In this document: piece by piece, positions 9,939-22,989 of the stretch | How the letters are laid out: each line of letters starts with the position of its first letter | Numbering within the stretch: the first letter of the stretch is position 1 | DNA from: Mycobacterium sp. PSTR-4-N | GTDB taxonomy: Bacteria > Actinomycetota > Actinomycetes > Mycobacteriales > Mycobacteriaceae | Assembly: GCF_022348085.1 (NCBI RefSeq) | Contig: NZ_JAKRFN010000005.1 | Span: forward strand, 124,001 to 188,000 | DNA: 64,000 bases | Direction of reading: 5' to 3' | The notes under the pieces: model-generated | Told to the model about the DNA's origin: nothing | What the model saw: the letters and a program-made list of their open reading frames with translations, nothing else | The model's database searches: none | Translations under genes and position numbers: made by a program

Positions 9939-12900
9939 TCACTCCTCCGACGCCGGCTCGTCGCCGATGTCGGTGTTGACCTCGTCGGTACTGTCACCCT
10001 CTTCGGCGTTGCGCGCGATGGCGATCAGGGTGTCGCCGTCACCGAGGTTCATCAGCCGGACGCCCTTGGTCTGGCGGCCGGCCTTGCGAACCTGTCGCGC
10101 GGCGGTCCGAATGACGCCGCCACCTGAGGTGATGGCGTACAGCTCGGTGTCGTCGTCGACGATCAACGCGCCCACAAGAGTGCCACGACGCTTGTCGAAC
10201 ATGATGGTCAGCACCCCCTTGCCGCCGCGGCCCTGAACCGGGTACTCGTCGATGGCGGTGCGCTTGGCGTACCCGCCCGACGTCGCCACCAGCAGGTACG
10301 TGTCCGGACGGACCACATTCAGCGACAACAACGCGTCATCGGCGTTGAACCGCATGCCCTGCACACCCGAGGTGGCGCGGCCCATCGGCCGCAGTGCCTC
10401 ATCGGTGGCCGAGAATCGAATGGACTGGCCGTTGGCCGAGACCAGCAGCAGATCGTCGTCACTCGAGCACAGCACGGCGCCGACGAGTTCGTCACCGTCA
10501 CGCAGGTTGACCGCGACGATGCCGCCGGACCGGTTGGAGTCGAAGTCCACCAGGCGCGACTTCTTGACCAGCCCGTTGCGGGTGGCCAACACCAGATAGG
10601 GGGCGTCCTCGTAACCCTTGATCTGAATGACCTGGGCGATGCGCTCCTCCGGCTGGAACGCCAGCAGATTCGCGACGTGCTGACCCCGCGCGGTGCGCGA
10701 TGCCTCCGGCAGGTCGTAGGCCTTCGCCCGGTACACCCGGCCCTGCGTAGTGAAGAACAGGATCCAGTCGTGGGTGGAGCAGACGAAGAAGTGGTTGACG
10801 ATGTCGTCCTGCTTCAGCCCCGCGCCCTGCACGCCCTTACCGCCGCGCTTCTGGCTGCGGTACAGATCGGTCTTCGTGCGCTTGGCGTAGCCGGTCTCGG
10901 TGATCGTGACCACGACGTCTTCGCGGGCGATCAAGTCCTCGTCGGCCACCTCACCGTCGGCGGCGATGATCCGGGTGCGCCGGTCGTCGCCGTACTTGTC
11001 GACGATCTCCTTGAGCTCGTCGCGCACGATGGCCCGTTGCCGTTCGGGCTTGGCCAGGATGTCCTCGAGGTCGGCGATCTCGGCCTCGATCTTGGCCAGG
11101 TCATCGATGATGCGCTGGCGCTCCAGAGCGGCCAGTCGCCGCAGCTGCATGTCGAGGATGGCTTGCGCCTGGATCTCGTCGACATCGAGCAACTCGATCA
11201 GGCCCTGGCGTGCGACATCGACATTGGCGGATGCGCGGATCAACGCGATCACCTCGTCGAGCGCATCCAGCGCCTTGACCAGACCACGCAGGATGTGGGC
11301 CCGCTCGTTCGCCTTGCGCAACCGGTAGCGCGTGCGCCGGACGATGACGTCCAGCTGGTGGTTGACGTAGTGGCGGATCAATTGATCGAGACGCAGCGTG
11401 CGCGGCACACCGTCGACGATCGCCAGCATGTTCGCGCCGAAGCTGGTCTGCAACTGGGTGTGCTTGTAGAGGTTGTTCAGCACCACCTTGGCTACGGCGT
11501 CGCGCTTGACCTCCACGACGATGCGCAGACCGACGCGATCGCTGGACTGATCCTCGATGTTCGAGATGCCGGTCAGGCGGCCGTCGCGGACCTGTTCGGC
11601 GATCGAGGTGATGAAGTTGTCGTGGTTGACCTGGTAGGGCAGTTCGGTGATCACCAGCGAGGTCCGCCCGCGCGAATCCTCTTCGATCTCCACCACGCCG
11701 CGCATCCGGATCGAGCCACGGCCGGTGTGGTAGGTGTCCGAAATCCCTTGTGAGCCAACGATCAAGCCGTGCGTCGGAAAGTCCGGGCCCTTGACGCGCT
11801 CACAGACGGCGGTCAGGGTCGCTTCTTCGTCGGCCTCGTGGTTCTCCAGGCACCAGTACACCGCTTCGGCGAGCTCACGCAGGTTGTGCGGCGGCATGTT
11901 CGTCGCCATGCCGACCGCGATACCGCCCGAACCGTTGGCGAGCAGGTTCGGGAACCGGCTCGGCAGAACCGTCGGCTCCTGCACCCTGCCGTCGTAGTTC
12001 GGGATGAAATCGACTGTCTCCTCGTCGATTTCACGCAGCATCTCCATGGCGAGCGGAGTGAGCCGCGCTTCGGTGTTGTGGCTGACGAAACCGTTGGTGA
12101 TGAAAGAGTGGTCGTCGGTTTCAACGCGCAGACTGTAAACAGGCTGCACACCCGCGTCCGTGACCGATGCCACCCGGGCGTAATAGAACCGGCCGTCGGT
12201 GAGGTCGGCTGCAATGCTCTTGACGTCCGGATCAGCAATGTGGCGCAGAATCTCGGCGCCGTCTCGCCGCCACCTTGAGATGCGATCGACGGCGTGTCTC
12301 CGAAGCCAGTCTTTGTCAGTCCAACGACTGCCGCACTCGTTCCGTATGAACGGCGCGAGACCTGGAACCTGGTCCCCATCGAGCCCAGCAGCGTGCTCAG
12401 GCAACGCTGCCAGCAGATCGAGCAATTTACACTGTTTGGCTCCACCGAATCCAACCCGAGAACTGAAGTCTTCGGCGTGTGCTCGATTGGTGATAGCAAC
12501 CTTGTGTTCGCCCGTTGCGTGCAGATAACGGCGCGAGATCACTCCGAATTCCAGCAGCATCTGCTGCACGTCCTTCGCCAACTGTTCGCTGCGCGTGGAA
12601 TACGACACTTGAATCGTGTTGCGCGGCAATGCTGAGCATGATCCATCGCCTTCGAACAGTGCCCGCAGAAACGCCCTCTTCACGCCTGCTGGAGAATTCC
12701 AGAGCCAGTCGGGTACCGCTTTCGCAGCCGAACGCTGACCGACGAGCTCAGCAAGACGGCTTTGCCTCAGCGACGATAGGTTATGGATGTCCAGCTCGAG
12801 CAAGTTAGATCCGGACGCGATCTGCCGTTCATAGACGTATCGAGGACCGCCAACCACCGAATCGTAAGCCGCTACAACCATGTTGAAGTAGTCGCGGTCG

Positions 12901-13727
12901 AGATTGTTGAAGCCCGCGCGATTACTGCTGACGAAGCCCTCGCTGATGAACGCGCCGAGTAGCAGCGCCTCCATGACGTCGTGCCATTGGCCAGGGCCGA
13001 ACTCCACCGGCGGAGTCCGCTGTAAGACCACACGATCATTCGGCGCGATCTCTTCAATCAGCTTCCACAACAGCGTCGGCACGCCACCCACGTCGACGAG
13101 GCACAGCAGTGGATGGTTCGCCGTACCAGTGACTTCGTAGCCTTCGGCGGTGCTGACTGTGAAGGTCTGATGCTCCCCTGAGTGGAATAGCCTGTCGGCC
13201 AACACAGGATTGCCGTGCCGGTCGAGAACCTTCAGCTCGATGTCGGTGTCGGAATTCGGCCGCGCGCCCGGAACCACGTCCCCGATTCGTACAGTCTGGC
13301 CGAGCGGGAGACGCACTTGAGCGTCGGCGGTGACGCAGTACCTCATGGCGGCCGGCGGATCGTTACCCGGCGAGCCGAAATTGCCCTGACCGTCGACCAG
13401 CGGGTAGCGCAGCGACCACGGCTGCGCCATCCGGACCAGGGTGTCGTAGATCGACGAATCACCGTGCGGGTGATAGTTACCCATCGTCTCGGCCACCGAG
13501 CGCGCCGACTTGGCGTGACCGCGGTCGGGCCGGAAACCGGAGTCGAACATCGCGTAGAGCACACGTCGGTGCACGGGCTTGAGGCCGTCGCGCACCTCCG
13601 GCAGGGCGCGGCCGACGATCACGCTCATCGCGTAGTCGATGTAGCTGCGCTGCATCTCCTGCTGGATGTCGACCGGTTCGATCCGGTCGCCGGCCTCGTC
13701 GCCGGGCGGCAGGGTGGTGTCAGTCAT
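9939..13727 (-). CDS. gyrA: DNA gyrase subunit A, interrupted by an in-frame intein
   Basis: GyrA is the DNA-breaking and rejoining subunit of gyrase, which introduces negative supercoils. The 1262-aa product contains a 421-aa intein (residues 131-551); the spliced protein would be 841 aa, close to M. tuberculosis GyrA (838). The N-extein ends at Tyr130 in PPAAMRY, the DNA-linking tyrosine, and the C-extein resumes at [10 protein letters not shown]. The quinolone-resistance region reads [10 protein letters not shown], with Ser91 where M. tuberculosis has Ala90. The C-terminal beta-pinwheel has the GyrA box [10 protein letters not shown] and an acidic tail. It starts 23 nt after the gyrB stop, so gyrB-gyrA form an operon. 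The DUF3566 gene follows. Confidence 0.98.
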   Translation of the reverse strand: MTDTTLPPGDEAGDRIEPVDIQQEMQRSYIDYAMSVIVGRALPEVRDGLKPVHRRVLYAMFDSGFRPDRGHAKSARSVAETMGNYHPHGDSSIYDTLVRMAQPWSLRYPLVDGQGNFGSPGNDPPAAMRYCVTADAQVRLPLGQTVRIGDVVPGARPNSDTDIELKVLDRHGNPVLADRLFHSGEHQTFTVSTAEGYEVTGTANHPLLCLVDVGGVPTLLWKLIEEIAPNDRVVLQRTPPVEFGPGQWHDVMEALLLGAFISEGFVSSNRAGFNNLDRDYFNMVVAAYDSVVGGPRYVYERQIASGSNLLELDIHNLSSLRQSRLAELVGQRSAAKAVPDWLWNSPAGVKRAFLRALFEGDGSCSALPRNTIQVSYSTRSEQLAKDVQQMLLEFGVISRRYLHATGEHKVAITNRAHAEDFSSRVGFGGAKQCKLLDLLAALPEHAAGLDGDQVPGLAPFIRNECGSRWTDKDWLRRHAVDRISRWRRDGAEILRHIADPDVKSIAADLTDGRFYYARVASVTDAGVQPVYSLRVETDDHSFITNGFVSHNTEARLTPLAMEMLREIDEETVDFIPNYDGRVQEPTVLPSRFPNLLANGSGGIAVGMATNMPPHNLRELAEAVYWCLENHEADEEATLTAVCERVKGPDFPTHGLIVGSQGISDTYHTGRGSIRMRGVVEIEEDSRGRTSLVITELPYQVNHDNFITSIAEQVRDGRLTGISNIEDQSSDRVGLRIVVEVKRDAVAKVVLNNLYKHTQLQTSFGANMLAIVDGVPRTLRLDQLIRHYVNHQLDVIVRRTRYRLRKANERAHILRGLVKALDALDEVIALIRASANVDVARQGLIELLDVDEIQAQAILDMQLRRLAALERQRIIDDLAKIEAEIADLEDILAKPERQRAIVRDELKEIVDKYGDDRRTRIIAADGEVADEDLIAREDVVVTITETGYAKRTKTDLYRSQKRGGKGVQGAGLKQDDIVNHFFVCSTHDWILFFTTQGRVYRAKAYDLPEASRTARGQHVANLLAFQPEERIAQVIQIKGYEDAPYLVLATRNGLVKKSRLVDFDSNRSGGIVAVNLRDGDELVGAVLCSSDDDLLLVSANGQSIRFSATDEALRPMGRATSGVQGMRFNADDALLSLNVVRPDTYLLVATSGGYAKRTAIDEYPVQGRGGKGVLTIMFDKRRGTLVGALIVDDDTELYAITSGGGVIRTAARQVRKAGRQTKGVRLMNLGDGDTLIAIARNAEEGDSTDEVNTDIGDEPASEE
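12075..13337 (-). mobile_element. GyrA intein with LAGLIDADG homing endonuclease domain
   Basis: This is a 421-codon protein-splicing element. It begins with Cys1 ([11 protein letters not shown]), has block B with the Thr-x-x-His signature in [10 protein letters not shown], and ends with the penultimate His-Asn pair of GFVSHN followed by a +1 Thr. All splicing residues are present. The central part carries two LAGLIDADG-type motifs, [11 protein letters not shown] and [12 protein letters not shown], each keeping its acidic residue, so the homing endonuclease may be active. The flanks closely resemble the M. xenopi GyrA mini-intein and the size is that of the M. leprae GyrA intein (about 420 aa). 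The DNA looks less GC-rich than the exteins, which suggests transfer. Confidence 0.96.
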
Positions 13728-13750
13728 GGAGTTTTCCTCAGCTTTGAGAG

Positions 13751-15994
<2,244 letters not shown>

Positions 15995-16555
15995 TCAGCC
16001 ATAGGTGTCGCGCGGCCCGCGGCCCGGCACCCGATACGGGCCCTTCCGCCACGACGGACCAACCGGCCCGACGATCTTCACGGCTGTGACCACCCCGTCC
16101 CCGACCGCCGAGGCGATCTTGGCCAACAGCTGCGTCTGCACCATGCGCAACTGGGTGGCCCACGCCGTCGACTCCGCGGTCACCGTGAGCACCCCCTCGG
16201 TCAGCGACGCCGGTACCGCATGGTCGGCGATCTGCGCACCGACCACCTCGCGCCATCGACCGAACACCGCGCCCTCGGCCACTCGGCCGTTCCAGCCGCG
16301 ACTGCGCGCCACATCACTGGTCGCCGCACCGAGAGGCTGGGGATCCCGCACATCGGGGCCGGGACCCGACCACCGGCGCCGGCTCGACGCACCGGTGCGG
16401 CGCGGCGCGGCAGGGGAAGTCCGGCCGCGGCCGACATTCTTGCCCTGCTCCCGGGCCGCGCCACGAGCCTCCTCGAGGGCCCGGCGGACGAGGTCCATCC
16501 CTTTGAGATGGGCCAGATGAGCCGGCGGCTCGATGGGATCCTCGGCGTCGGTCAC
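15995..16555 (-). CDS. DUF721 family protein (Rv0004-like)
   Basis: This is a 186-aa protein found between recF and gyrB in mycobacteria. An N-terminal segment ([20 protein letters not shown]) is followed by a basic, disordered linker. The DUF721/DciA-like domain runs from about residue 95 ([18 protein letters not shown], then [25 protein letters not shown]). DUF721 proteins related to DciA act as helicase loaders or operators in many bacteria that lack DnaC, so a replication role is plausible but inferred. The GTG start overlaps the recF stop as GTGA, implying coupled translation. Confidence 0.9.
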   Translation of the reverse strand: MTDAEDPIEPPAHLAHLKGMDLVRRALEEARGAAREQGKNVGRGRTSPAAPRRTGASSRRRWSGPGPDVRDPQPLGAATSDVARSRGWNGRVAEGAVFGRWREVVGAQIADHAVPASLTEGVLTVTAESTAWATQLRMVQTQLLAKIASAVGDGVVTAVKIVGPVGPSWRKGPYRVPGRGPRDTYG

Positions 16556-17712
16556 GACACCACCTCCGATATCCGACCCTCGTCACCGTCACGCATGGTG
16601 ATCTCGATGCGGCGCGCGTCCCACTCCTGCGGAATGTCCTCCGCGACCGCCGCCGTCACCAGAACCTGTTCGGCAGTGGCTGCGACCCGGGCCAGCGCGT
16701 CACGACGCGCGGTGTCGAGTTCGGCGAACACATCGTCGAGCAGCAGCACCGGATCTCCTCCCTCCGTGCGGAGCAATTCATAAGCCGCCAGTCGCAATGC
16801 CAAGGCCATCGACCAGCTCTCGCCGTGGCTGGCGAAGCCCTTGGCGGGCTGTTCGCCCAGCCGCAACTCCAGATCATCCCGGTGTGGTCCGACAAGACAG
16901 ACGCCGCGTTCCAGCTCGGCATCCCGACGCCGACTCAGCGCGTCGAGCAGCGCCGCTTCGAACACCTCGACATCGGTGTTGCCCACGGCCGCTTCGGCTT
17001 CCACGACCTCCACGCCACTGCGATACCGCACGGTCGCCCGGCGCGACGCCGGCGCGAGCAGCTGGTAGGCCTTCTCGACTTCGGGCGCCAGCTCGTTGAC
17101 CAGCTCGACGCGCGCCGCGATCAGCTGCGCGCCGTGTGACGCGAGGTGACCATCCCAGACGTCGAGGGTGTCCAGCGCACCGCGGTCCCCGCGATAGCGC
17201 GCGCCCGAGGCAGTCTTGAGCAACGCGGTACGCTGCCGCACCACCTTGTCGTAGTCCGCACGCACGCCGGCGATGCGGGGACGACGGATCGTGGCGAGTT
17301 CGTCGAGGTACCGTCGACGCTCCCCGGGGTCACCTCGGACGAGCGCCAGGTCTTCGGGAGCGAACAGCACGGCGCGCAGGACCCCGAGGATTTCGCGCGC
17401 GGATCGGACAGGGGAGCGGTTGAGGCGCGCCTTGTTGGCCCGCCCGGACGTGATGTCCAGGTCCACCGCGAGTTCTCGGCCGTCGCTGACGACGATCGTC
17501 GAGATCACCGCGCGATCGGCGCCCGCACGGATCAGCGGTGCGTCGGTGGCGACGCGGTGTGAACCGAGCGTCGAGGAATACCACAGCGCCTCAACAAGAT
17601 TCGTCTTCCCGAAACCGTTGGATCCGACGAAGACGATGCGCCCCGGGTCGAGATCGATCTCCACCCGGGGCCACGACCGGAAATCCGTCAGCGCGAGGCG
17701 ACGTACGTACAC
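16552..17712 (-). CDS. recF: DNA replication and repair protein RecF
   Basis: RecF is an SMC-like ATPase that helps load RecA at gaps and stalled forks. The Walker A motif is in [16 protein letters not shown] near the N-terminus. The signature region is [17 protein letters not shown], and Walker B with the D-loop is [16 protein letters not shown] near residue 325. The 386-aa length matches mycobacterial RecF (385). The GTG start gives [14 protein letters not shown], the conserved N-terminus. It lies 13 nt after gnd and overlaps the DUF721 gene by 4 nt, in the conserved dnaA-dnaN-recF cluster. Confidence 0.97.
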   Translation of the reverse strand: MYVRRLALTDFRSWPRVEIDLDPGRIVFVGSNGFGKTNLVEALWYSSTLGSHRVATDAPLIRAGADRAVISTIVVSDGRELAVDLDITSGRANKARLNRSPVRSAREILGVLRAVLFAPEDLALVRGDPGERRRYLDELATIRRPRIAGVRADYDKVVRQRTALLKTASGARYRGDRGALDTLDVWDGHLASHGAQLIAARVELVNELAPEVEKAYQLLAPASRRATVRYRSGVEVVEAEAAVGNTDVEVFEAALLDALSRRRDAELERGVCLVGPHRDDLELRLGEQPAKGFASHGESWSMALALRLAAYELLRTEGGDPVLLLDDVFAELDTARRDALARVAATAEQVLVTAAVAEDIPQEWDARRIEITMRDGDEGRISEVVS

Positions 17713-17725
17713 CGGTTCGCCTCGC

Positions 17726-18619
17726 TCACCCGGACTCGCTCACCCTCTTCACCGCATGCCCGCCGAACTGGTTCCTCAGCGCCGCGACAGCCTTCATCGT
17801 CGGTGAATCGTCCTGCCGGGACAGGAACCGCGCGAACAACGACGCAGCGATGCCGGGGACCGGGACGCGCAACCGGATGGCCTCCTCGACCGTCCACCGT
17901 CCTTCACCGGAATCCTCTGTGTAGCCGCTGATCTCGTTGAGATTCGGGTCTTCCTTCAGGGCTTTGGCCAGGAGCTGCTGCAACCACGACCTCACGACCG
18001 TGCCGTTGGTCCACGCCTGGTACACGGCCTGCGGATCCTTCACCAGGTCTTCGGCGGCCAGCATCTCATAGCCCTCGGCGTATGCCGTCATCAGCGCATA
18101 CTCCACCCCGTTGTGCACCATCTTGGCGAAGTGGCCGGCCCCGACCGGGCCCGCGTGGACGAACCCGTCCTCGACCGGTCCCGGTGGGCGCAGCGTGTCG
18201 AAGATCGGCATGGCCCGAGCGACATCGTCGTCGCTTCCCCCGACCATCAGTCCGTAGCCTTCACTCAAACCCCAGATGCCACCGGACACACCGGCATCGA
18301 TGAACGCAATACCGTTCTGCGCCAACAGTTCTGCGTGCGGTTTGTCTTCGGTGTAGCGGGAGTTGCCACCGTCGATCACGAGGTCGCCCTCAGAGAGCAC
18401 ACCGGCCAGCTCGGTGATGGTCTGATCGGTGATCGAGCCGGACGGCACCATCACCCACACCACGCGGGGTGCGTCCAAGGCGGATGCGAGATCGGCCAGC
18501 GACGCCACGTCGGACACCTCGGGTCGCGGGTCGTACCCGATGACCTCGTGTCCCCCGTCGCGCAGGCGAGCCCGCATGTTGAAGCCCATTTTGCCCAGGC
18601 CGATGAGACCCAACTGCAT
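17726..18619 (-). CDS. gnd: 6-phosphogluconate dehydrogenase, decarboxylating (short form)
   Basis: This 297-aa enzyme oxidises and decarboxylates 6-phosphogluconate to ribulose-5-phosphate in the pentose phosphate pathway. The Rossmann motif [12 protein letters not shown], the substrate motif [30 protein letters not shown] and the catalytic [10 protein letters not shown] all fit the short, often NAD-preferring Gnd class rather than the 470-aa form. It sits between dnaN and recF, as in M. smegmatis and other rapid growers; I do not recall a gnd here in M. tuberculosis. It starts 31 nt after the dnaN stop and is likely transcribed with dnaN and recF. Confidence 0.93.
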   Translation of the reverse strand: MQLGLIGLGKMGFNMRARLRDGGHEVIGYDPRPEVSDVASLADLASALDAPRVVWVMVPSGSITDQTITELAGVLSEGDLVIDGGNSRYTEDKPHAELLAQNGIAFIDAGVSGGIWGLSEGYGLMVGGSDDDVARAMPIFDTLRPPGPVEDGFVHAGPVGAGHFAKMVHNGVEYALMTAYAEGYEMLAAEDLVKDPQAVYQAWTNGTVVRSWLQQLLAKALKEDPNLNEISGYTEDSGEGRWTVEEAIRLRVPVPGIAASLFARFLSRQDDSPTMKAVAALRNQFGGHAVKRVSESG

Positions 18620-18650
18620 GTCAGCGCCCTCCTGTAGTCGGTGCGTACGG

Positions 18651-19850
18651 TCAGCCGGGGAGACGCACCGGCATCAACAGATAGACGTAATCGGTCTGTG
18701 CCGCCGGATAGGGTCCCGCGCCGTCGCTACTCACATCATCCTGGCCCGCCGGGCGGAGCACCGCCGGGCGGCTGGGGGTCGTGAACCCGAAGGTGACCCG
18801 GTCCGCGTGTAGGGAACCCAGCCCGTCGGTCAGGTAAGTCGGGTTGAAGGCGATCGTCAGGGGTTCGCCGGAGAATTCGACCGGCAGATCCTCTTCGGCC
18901 CGGCCCACGTCGTCCGCACCCGCCGAGAGCCGCAGCACGTCGTCGGCGAATTCCATCCGCACCTGGGCGCCGCGGTCGGCCACCAGGGCGACGCGCTTGA
19001 TGGCCTCGGTCAGCTCGGCGACGCCGATCGTGGCGACCGCGGTGTGCTCGGTCGGCAGCAGCTGACGGAATTTCGGGAACTCGGCGTCGAGGAGGCGGGT
19101 GGTGCTGCGCTTGCCTTTGCTGCGGATGCCGAGCAGGCCCTCTTTGCCGACAGTGGGGCCGGAGCCCAGCGACAGATGGACCTCGCTGCCGTCGGTGCCG
19201 GCTTTGGCGGCCTCGGCGAGGGTTTTCGCGGGCACCAGCACTGCGGCTTCCACTCCCGGAGTGGCCGTCGACCACGTCAATTCGCGGACCGCGAGACGGA
19301 ACCGGTCCGTGGCGGCCAGAACGACCTTCTCGCCGGAGATCTCGACACGGATGCCGGTGAGCATGGGCAGCGTGTCATCGCGGCCGGCGGCGACCGCGAC
19401 CTGGCCGATGGCCTCGGCGAACAGGTCCGCCGACACCACACCGGTCTCGTCGGGCAGGGTGGGCAGCGTCGGGTAGTCCTCCACCGCCATGGTCGGCAGG
19501 GAGAACCGGGCGCTTCCGCAGGTCAGCGCCACGCGGGTGCCTTCGACGCTCACGTCGACCGGCTTGGCGGGCAATGCCCGGACGATGTCGGACAACAGCC
19601 GACCGGATACCAAAACGCTTCCGGGAGAGGCGATCTCGGCGGCGATCTGGACTTCGGCGGACACCTCGTAGTCGAATCCGGAGATCGTCAGACCTTCGTC
19701 GGATCCGGTCAGCAGCACGCCGGCCAGCACGGGCACCGTCGGCCGGGACGGCAGGTTACGGGCCACCCAGGCGACCGCGTCGGCGAACTCTTCGCGGCTC
19801 AGCCGGAACTTCAAGTCCGTGAGACCTACCGTTGACGTCGCCACGTTCAT
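18651..19850 (-). CDS. dnaN: DNA polymerase III beta sliding clamp
   Basis: DnaN is the ring-shaped clamp that tethers the replicative polymerase. The 399-aa sequence runs from [20 protein letters not shown] to the conserved C-terminus [11 protein letters not shown]. It has [15 protein letters not shown] and the FPKFRQLLP segment of the second domain. The length matches M. tuberculosis DnaN (402). It lies downstream of the oriC gap after dnaA, on the same strand, and leads the gnd-recF-DUF721 run. Confidence 0.98.
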   Translation of the reverse strand: MNVATSTVGLTDLKFRLSREEFADAVAWVARNLPSRPTVPVLAGVLLTGSDEGLTISGFDYEVSAEVQIAAEIASPGSVLVSGRLLSDIVRALPAKPVDVSVEGTRVALTCGSARFSLPTMAVEDYPTLPTLPDETGVVSADLFAEAIGQVAVAAGRDDTLPMLTGIRVEISGEKVVLAATDRFRLAVRELTWSTATPGVEAAVLVPAKTLAEAAKAGTDGSEVHLSLGSGPTVGKEGLLGIRSKGKRSTTRLLDAEFPKFRQLLPTEHTAVATIGVAELTEAIKRVALVADRGAQVRMEFADDVLRLSAGADDVGRAEEDLPVEFSGEPLTIAFNPTYLTDGLGSLHADRVTFGFTTPSRPAVLRPAGQDDVSSDGAGPYPAAQTDYVYLLMPVRLPG

Positions 19851-20391
19851 TGCGTCCCTTCGATGTACACCCCGATGAAGCGTTGATCAGCAATTTCTCC
19901 GACGGGCACACCGCGCCGCTCTAGACACGCTGCGACGACCGGAAGGGCTGTCGATGAACCACCGTAGAGCTTTCCGCTCCAACTTGAAAGCTAAACGATC
20001 GGGCCGACAGCCGGGCATCAGCCGGCCCCGTCGGGCCGTCCACCGTGTGCTTTCCCCAGGGCACTTCTTCTAAGAGATTTGGATAGAGAGAAATGAGCAG
20101 TAGTACTAGGTGCTGTGCAATCTGGGGATGTGCGGGGTTTCGCGCAGGCCAGCGCCTCGACGGGCTGTGGGGGAGTTGTGCATGGACGGTGGGCCGTCTG
20201 GGGGCGGTTGGGGATGGATACCGATCTGGGGAAGAACACCCCCCATCGAGCACGGGTTGGCGACAGGTTGTGCACAGGTGCTCCCCAGACCCCGGCTGTG
20301 ACTGCTGGTGCCAATGGGAGGGAAGTTTTTCCCGACCGAGGCATGACAAAAGGGCCGCGCGGGGCGGCAGAGAGGAAAGAGGAGGGGTTGG
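19851..20391. other. oriC: chromosomal replication origin in the dnaA-dnaN gap
   Basis: This 541-nt non-coding gap between dnaA and dnaN is the standard position of mycobacterial oriC. It contains DnaA-box-like sequences: TTGTGCACA at 20268-20276 and a weaker TTGTGCATG at 20176-20184. Several CTGGGGA/TCCCCAG motifs are also present. A strikingly AT-rich stretch at about 20064-20109 is a good candidate for the DNA unwinding element in this GC-rich genome. Mycobacterial oriC is known to use many imperfect boxes. The functional assignment is by synteny; the exact boxes used are not shown by sequence alone. Confidence 0.82.
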
Positions 20392-21873
20392 TCAGCGCTT
20401 GGCGCGCTGACGGATCCGCGTGGTGAGTTCTTTGACGTGATCGAAGACTTCGCGCCGCTCGGCCATCTCGCCGCGAATCTTCTTCTCCGCGTACATGACC
20501 GTGGTGTGGTCACGGCCGAACGCCTGGCCGATCTTGGGCAGGGAGAGGTCGGTTAGCTCGCGGCACAGATACATCGCGATCTGCCGCGACTGCGCCAGTG
20601 CCCGCGTCTTGCCGGGCCCTCGGAGTTCGTCGATGCTCGTCTCGAAGTACTCGGCAGTCGCGGCCATGATCGCCGCCGTGCTGATCTGCATCGTCGACGA
20701 ATCGGAGATCAGGTCTCGCAGCACGATCTCGGCGAGAGACTTGTCGATCGACGTCTTGTTCAGCGAGGCGAATGCGGTCACGCGGATCAGCGCGCCCTCG
20801 AGCTCGCGGATGTTGCGTTCGATGCGGCTGGCGATCAGCTCGAGAACGTCGTCGGGCACGTCGAGGCGATCCATCTGCGCCTTTTTGCGCAGGATCGCGA
20901 TGCGGGTCTCCAGCTCGGGCGGCTGGACATCGGTGATCAGGCCCCACTCGAAGCGGGTGCGCAGTCGGTCTTCCAGCGTCGCGAGCTGCTTGGGCGGCCG
21001 GTCGGAGGAGATGACGATCTGCTTGTTCGCGTTGTGCAAGGTGTTGAAGGTATGGAAGAACTCTTCCTGGATACCGTCTTTGCCCTCGATGAACTGGATG
21101 TCGTCGACCAGCAGGACGTCGATGTCGCGGTAGGTGCGCTTGAACGACGCGCGGCGGTCATCGCGCAGCGAGTTGATGAAGTCGTTGGTGAATTCCTCGG
21201 TGGAGACGTACTTGACCCGCATCCCGGGAAAGAGACGCTGGGCGTAGTTGCCGGCAGCGTGGAGCAGATGTGTTTTGCCCAAACCGGATTCGCCCCAGAT
21301 GAACAGCGGGTTGTAGGCACGTGCCGGCGCTTCTGCGATGGCGAGCGACGCGGCATGGGCGAACCTGTTCGATGCCCCGATGACGAAGGTGTCGAAGGTG
21401 TAGCGGCGGTTGAGGTTGATCGCGGTGGCGTCGTCGGTGGTCGCGTTCTGCCCGCGATTGGCGAAGAAGCTGGGCCAGTTCTCCTCGGCGCTGGCCCGGG
21501 CGGCCAGGTCGTCGTCGACGAGGTCGTCATCGCTGTCGGGAACGGTGACCGGGGTGGGGGCCGGCGCGTCGTCGGATTCGGGGTCGGCGATGCGCACACC
21601 CAACTCGACCCGCTGGCCGAGCTGCCGGCTCAGCGCGGCGATGATCGGTTCGCGCAGATGCCGTTCGATCTCGTTCTGGACGAACGGGGTGGGCACCGAC
21701 AAGAGCGCGAATCCCTCGGTGATGACGAGGGGCTGGACGAGTTTGAGCCACGCCCGCTGCTGCGGGGTGAGGGCTCCGTTCGCGGCACCGTTGGGAGAGC
21801 TGCCGTCACCGTTGAGTTCGGTGACGACGTTGTTCCAGATCGCGACGAACGGCGGGTCGGGGTCGGCTGACAC
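20392..21873 (-). CDS. dnaA: Chromosomal replication initiator protein DnaA
   Basis: DnaA binds oriC boxes, unwinds DNA and recruits the helicase. The 493-aa protein has an N-terminal domain I ([15 protein letters not shown] and [21 protein letters not shown]) and a variable acidic linker. The AAA+ domain carries Walker [10 protein letters not shown] and Walker [21 protein letters not shown]. The C-terminal DNA-binding domain has the signature [15 protein letters not shown] chose the GTG at 21873 because AGGGGGTG lies upstream and the protein then aligns with the usual N-terminus. The longer frame to 21936 would add 21 atypical hydrophobic residues. Confidence 0.97.
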   Translation of the reverse strand: MSADPDPPFVAIWNNVVTELNGDGSSPNGAANGALTPQQRAWLKLVQPLVITEGFALLSVPTPFVQNEIERHLREPIIAALSRQLGQRVELGVRIADPESDDAPAPTPVTVPDSDDDLVDDDLAARASAEENWPSFFANRGQNATTDDATAINLNRRYTFDTFVIGASNRFAHAASLAIAEAPARAYNPLFIWGESGLGKTHLLHAAGNYAQRLFPGMRVKYVSTEEFTNDFINSLRDDRRASFKRTYRDIDVLLVDDIQFIEGKDGIQEEFFHTFNTLHNANKQIVISSDRPPKQLATLEDRLRTRFEWGLITDVQPPELETRIAILRKKAQMDRLDVPDDVLELIASRIERNIRELEGALIRVTAFASLNKTSIDKSLAEIVLRDLISDSSTMQISTAAIMAATAEYFETSIDELRGPGKTRALAQSRQIAMYLCRELTDLSLPKIGQAFGRDHTTVMYAEKKIRGEMAERREVFDHVKELTTRIRQRAKR

Positions 21874-21926
21874 GAACACCCACCCCCTACCGGCCGACGC
21901 GAGGACGGCCACACAACAAAGACGAA

Positions 21927-21958
21927 CTGTCCACAAAGTTATCCACAGGCTGTGGAAA
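21927..21958. promoter_or_regulatory. DnaA-box cluster upstream of dnaA
   Basis: Three box-like 9-mers lie 54-85 nt upstream of the dnaA start. They are CTGTCCACA (21927-21935), the perfect TTATCCACA (21939-21947), and an inverted ATTTCCACA-type match ending near 21958. The motifs are seen directly. Autoregulation of dnaA or a contribution to origin function is inferred. Confidence 0.65.
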
Positions 21959-22464
21959 TGCAGGAGTCCGTCGTTGTCCGCTGTCTACCACCGAGGCTGC
22001 CAGTGGTCGGAGCTCGTCACTACGTGGATTCACGTGGTGGGCTCGCGACCGACTGGATGATCCTCGCTTCGTTGTCTTGCGCCGTTCCGGCGTGGAATCG
22101 GCCTTGCCAGAAGCTAACAGTTTTCTCTCCGAGTGCCAACAGTTCTGCAACATTGCGCGGAAGCGTAAGTCCGTCTGGCTCAATCGTTCCAGACCCGCGT
22201 GACTGTTGAGGTGAATGTGATGCTGCTGACGTGCGGCTGGGCTGTGCGCGTAGGCCGGCCCGGGGGTCTGCGAGCAGGTTTGACCCGGTGAAATCTCGTC
22301 AGTACCCTCGAACAGTCGCCCGCACGTGGCGATACGGCTGCGATCCGGTTCGTTCCGGGGACCGCGCCGGCTAAGCAAGACGCCGAGCTTACCAACGGCC
22401 GACAGCGTGATGCCCGTCAGACACGGGCTTCGCGTGGGGGCCAGACCAACAAGGAGTGACTGCC
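21959..22464. promoter_or_regulatory. dnaA-rpmH divergent intergenic region with candidate dnaA promoter
   Basis: About 500 nt separate the DnaA-box cluster from rpmH. On the minus strand TTGGCA (22134-22139) and TAGCTT (22111-22116) are separated by exactly 17 nt, a good sigma-70-type promoter that would drive dnaA with a leader of about 230 nt. I see no convincing ORF in the rest. A promoter for rpmH on the plus strand must lie nearer 22465, but I could not assign it. Confidence 0.5.
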
Positions 22465-22608
22465 GTGGCCAAGGGCAAGCGGACCTTCCAGCCCAACAAC
22501 CGGCGCCGCGCACGCGTGCACGGGTTCCGGCTGCGGATGCGTACCCGCGCGGGGCGCGCCATCGTGTCCGGTCGGCGCCGCAAAGGCCGTCGTTCACTGA
22601 CTGCGTGA
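22465..22608 (+). CDS. rpmH: 50S ribosomal protein L34
   Basis: This is a 47-aa highly basic ribosomal protein. The sequence starts [20 protein letters not shown] and continues with [13 protein letters not shown] and RRRKGR, the universal L34 pattern. The GTG start has a strong AAGGAG 8 nt upstream. It is divergent from dnaA and precedes rnpA by 21 nt, the conserved rpmH-rnpA pairing. Confidence 0.97.
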   Translation: MAKGKRTFQPNNRRRARVHGFRLRMRTRAGRAIVSGRRRKGRRSLTA

Positions 22609-22629
22609 CGCGACCCCGGGTCTGACGCG

Positions 22630-22989
22630 GTGCTTCCGGCACAGAACCGGATGACCCGGTCGACCGAGTTCGGCACCACAGTCAGTCGAGGGACGCGGGC
22701 GGCACAGCCCGATCTCGTCGTCTATTGCCTGCGTTCTGATCAGAGTGAGGAAGCCGGACCACGGATCGGTCTGGTCGTCTCCAAAGCGGTGGGCAATGCC
22801 GTTGCGCGCCATCAGGTGTCTCGGCGTCTTCGTCATGTCGCCCGCACGGTCCTGCCCGAGCTGGAGGCCGTCGATCGGGTGGTCATCCGTGCGCTCCCGG
22901 GTAGCCGCGACGCTCGATCATTCCGACTGGAGCAGCAACTGCGGACCGCGTTGCGGCGCATCAGGAGTCGGTCGGAGGCATCGTCATGA
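22630..22989 (+). CDS. rnpA: Ribonuclease P protein component
   Basis: This 119-aa protein subunit of RNase P binds the catalytic RNA and helps mature tRNA 5' ends. The N-terminus [16 protein letters not shown] and the RNR-like motif region [21 protein letters not shown] are characteristic. The length matches mycobacterial RnpA (about 125). It is co-directional with rpmH, and its stop overlaps the yidD start as ATGA. Confidence 0.95.
   Translation: MLPAQNRMTRSTEFGTTVSRGTRAAQPDLVVYCLRSDQSEEAGPRIGLVVSKAVGNAVARHQVSRRLRHVARTVLPELEAVDRVVIRALPGSRDARSFRLEQQLRTALRRIRSRSEASS

Noticed and set aside
9939..13727. Reading the gyrA interruption as an insertion sequence or a disrupted gene
   Set aside because: The frame stays open throughout, and the inserted segment has the exact start, end and internal motifs of an intein.
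19921..20349. Possible small genes inside the dnaA-dnaN gap
   Set aside because: Several frames are open but none has a recognisable product, a good ribosome binding site or a position known to be coding; the gap is oriC.
21874..21936. N-terminal extension of DnaA
   Set aside because: The 21 extra residues are hydrophobic and unlike DnaA N-termini, and the GTG at 21873 has a good ribosome binding site.
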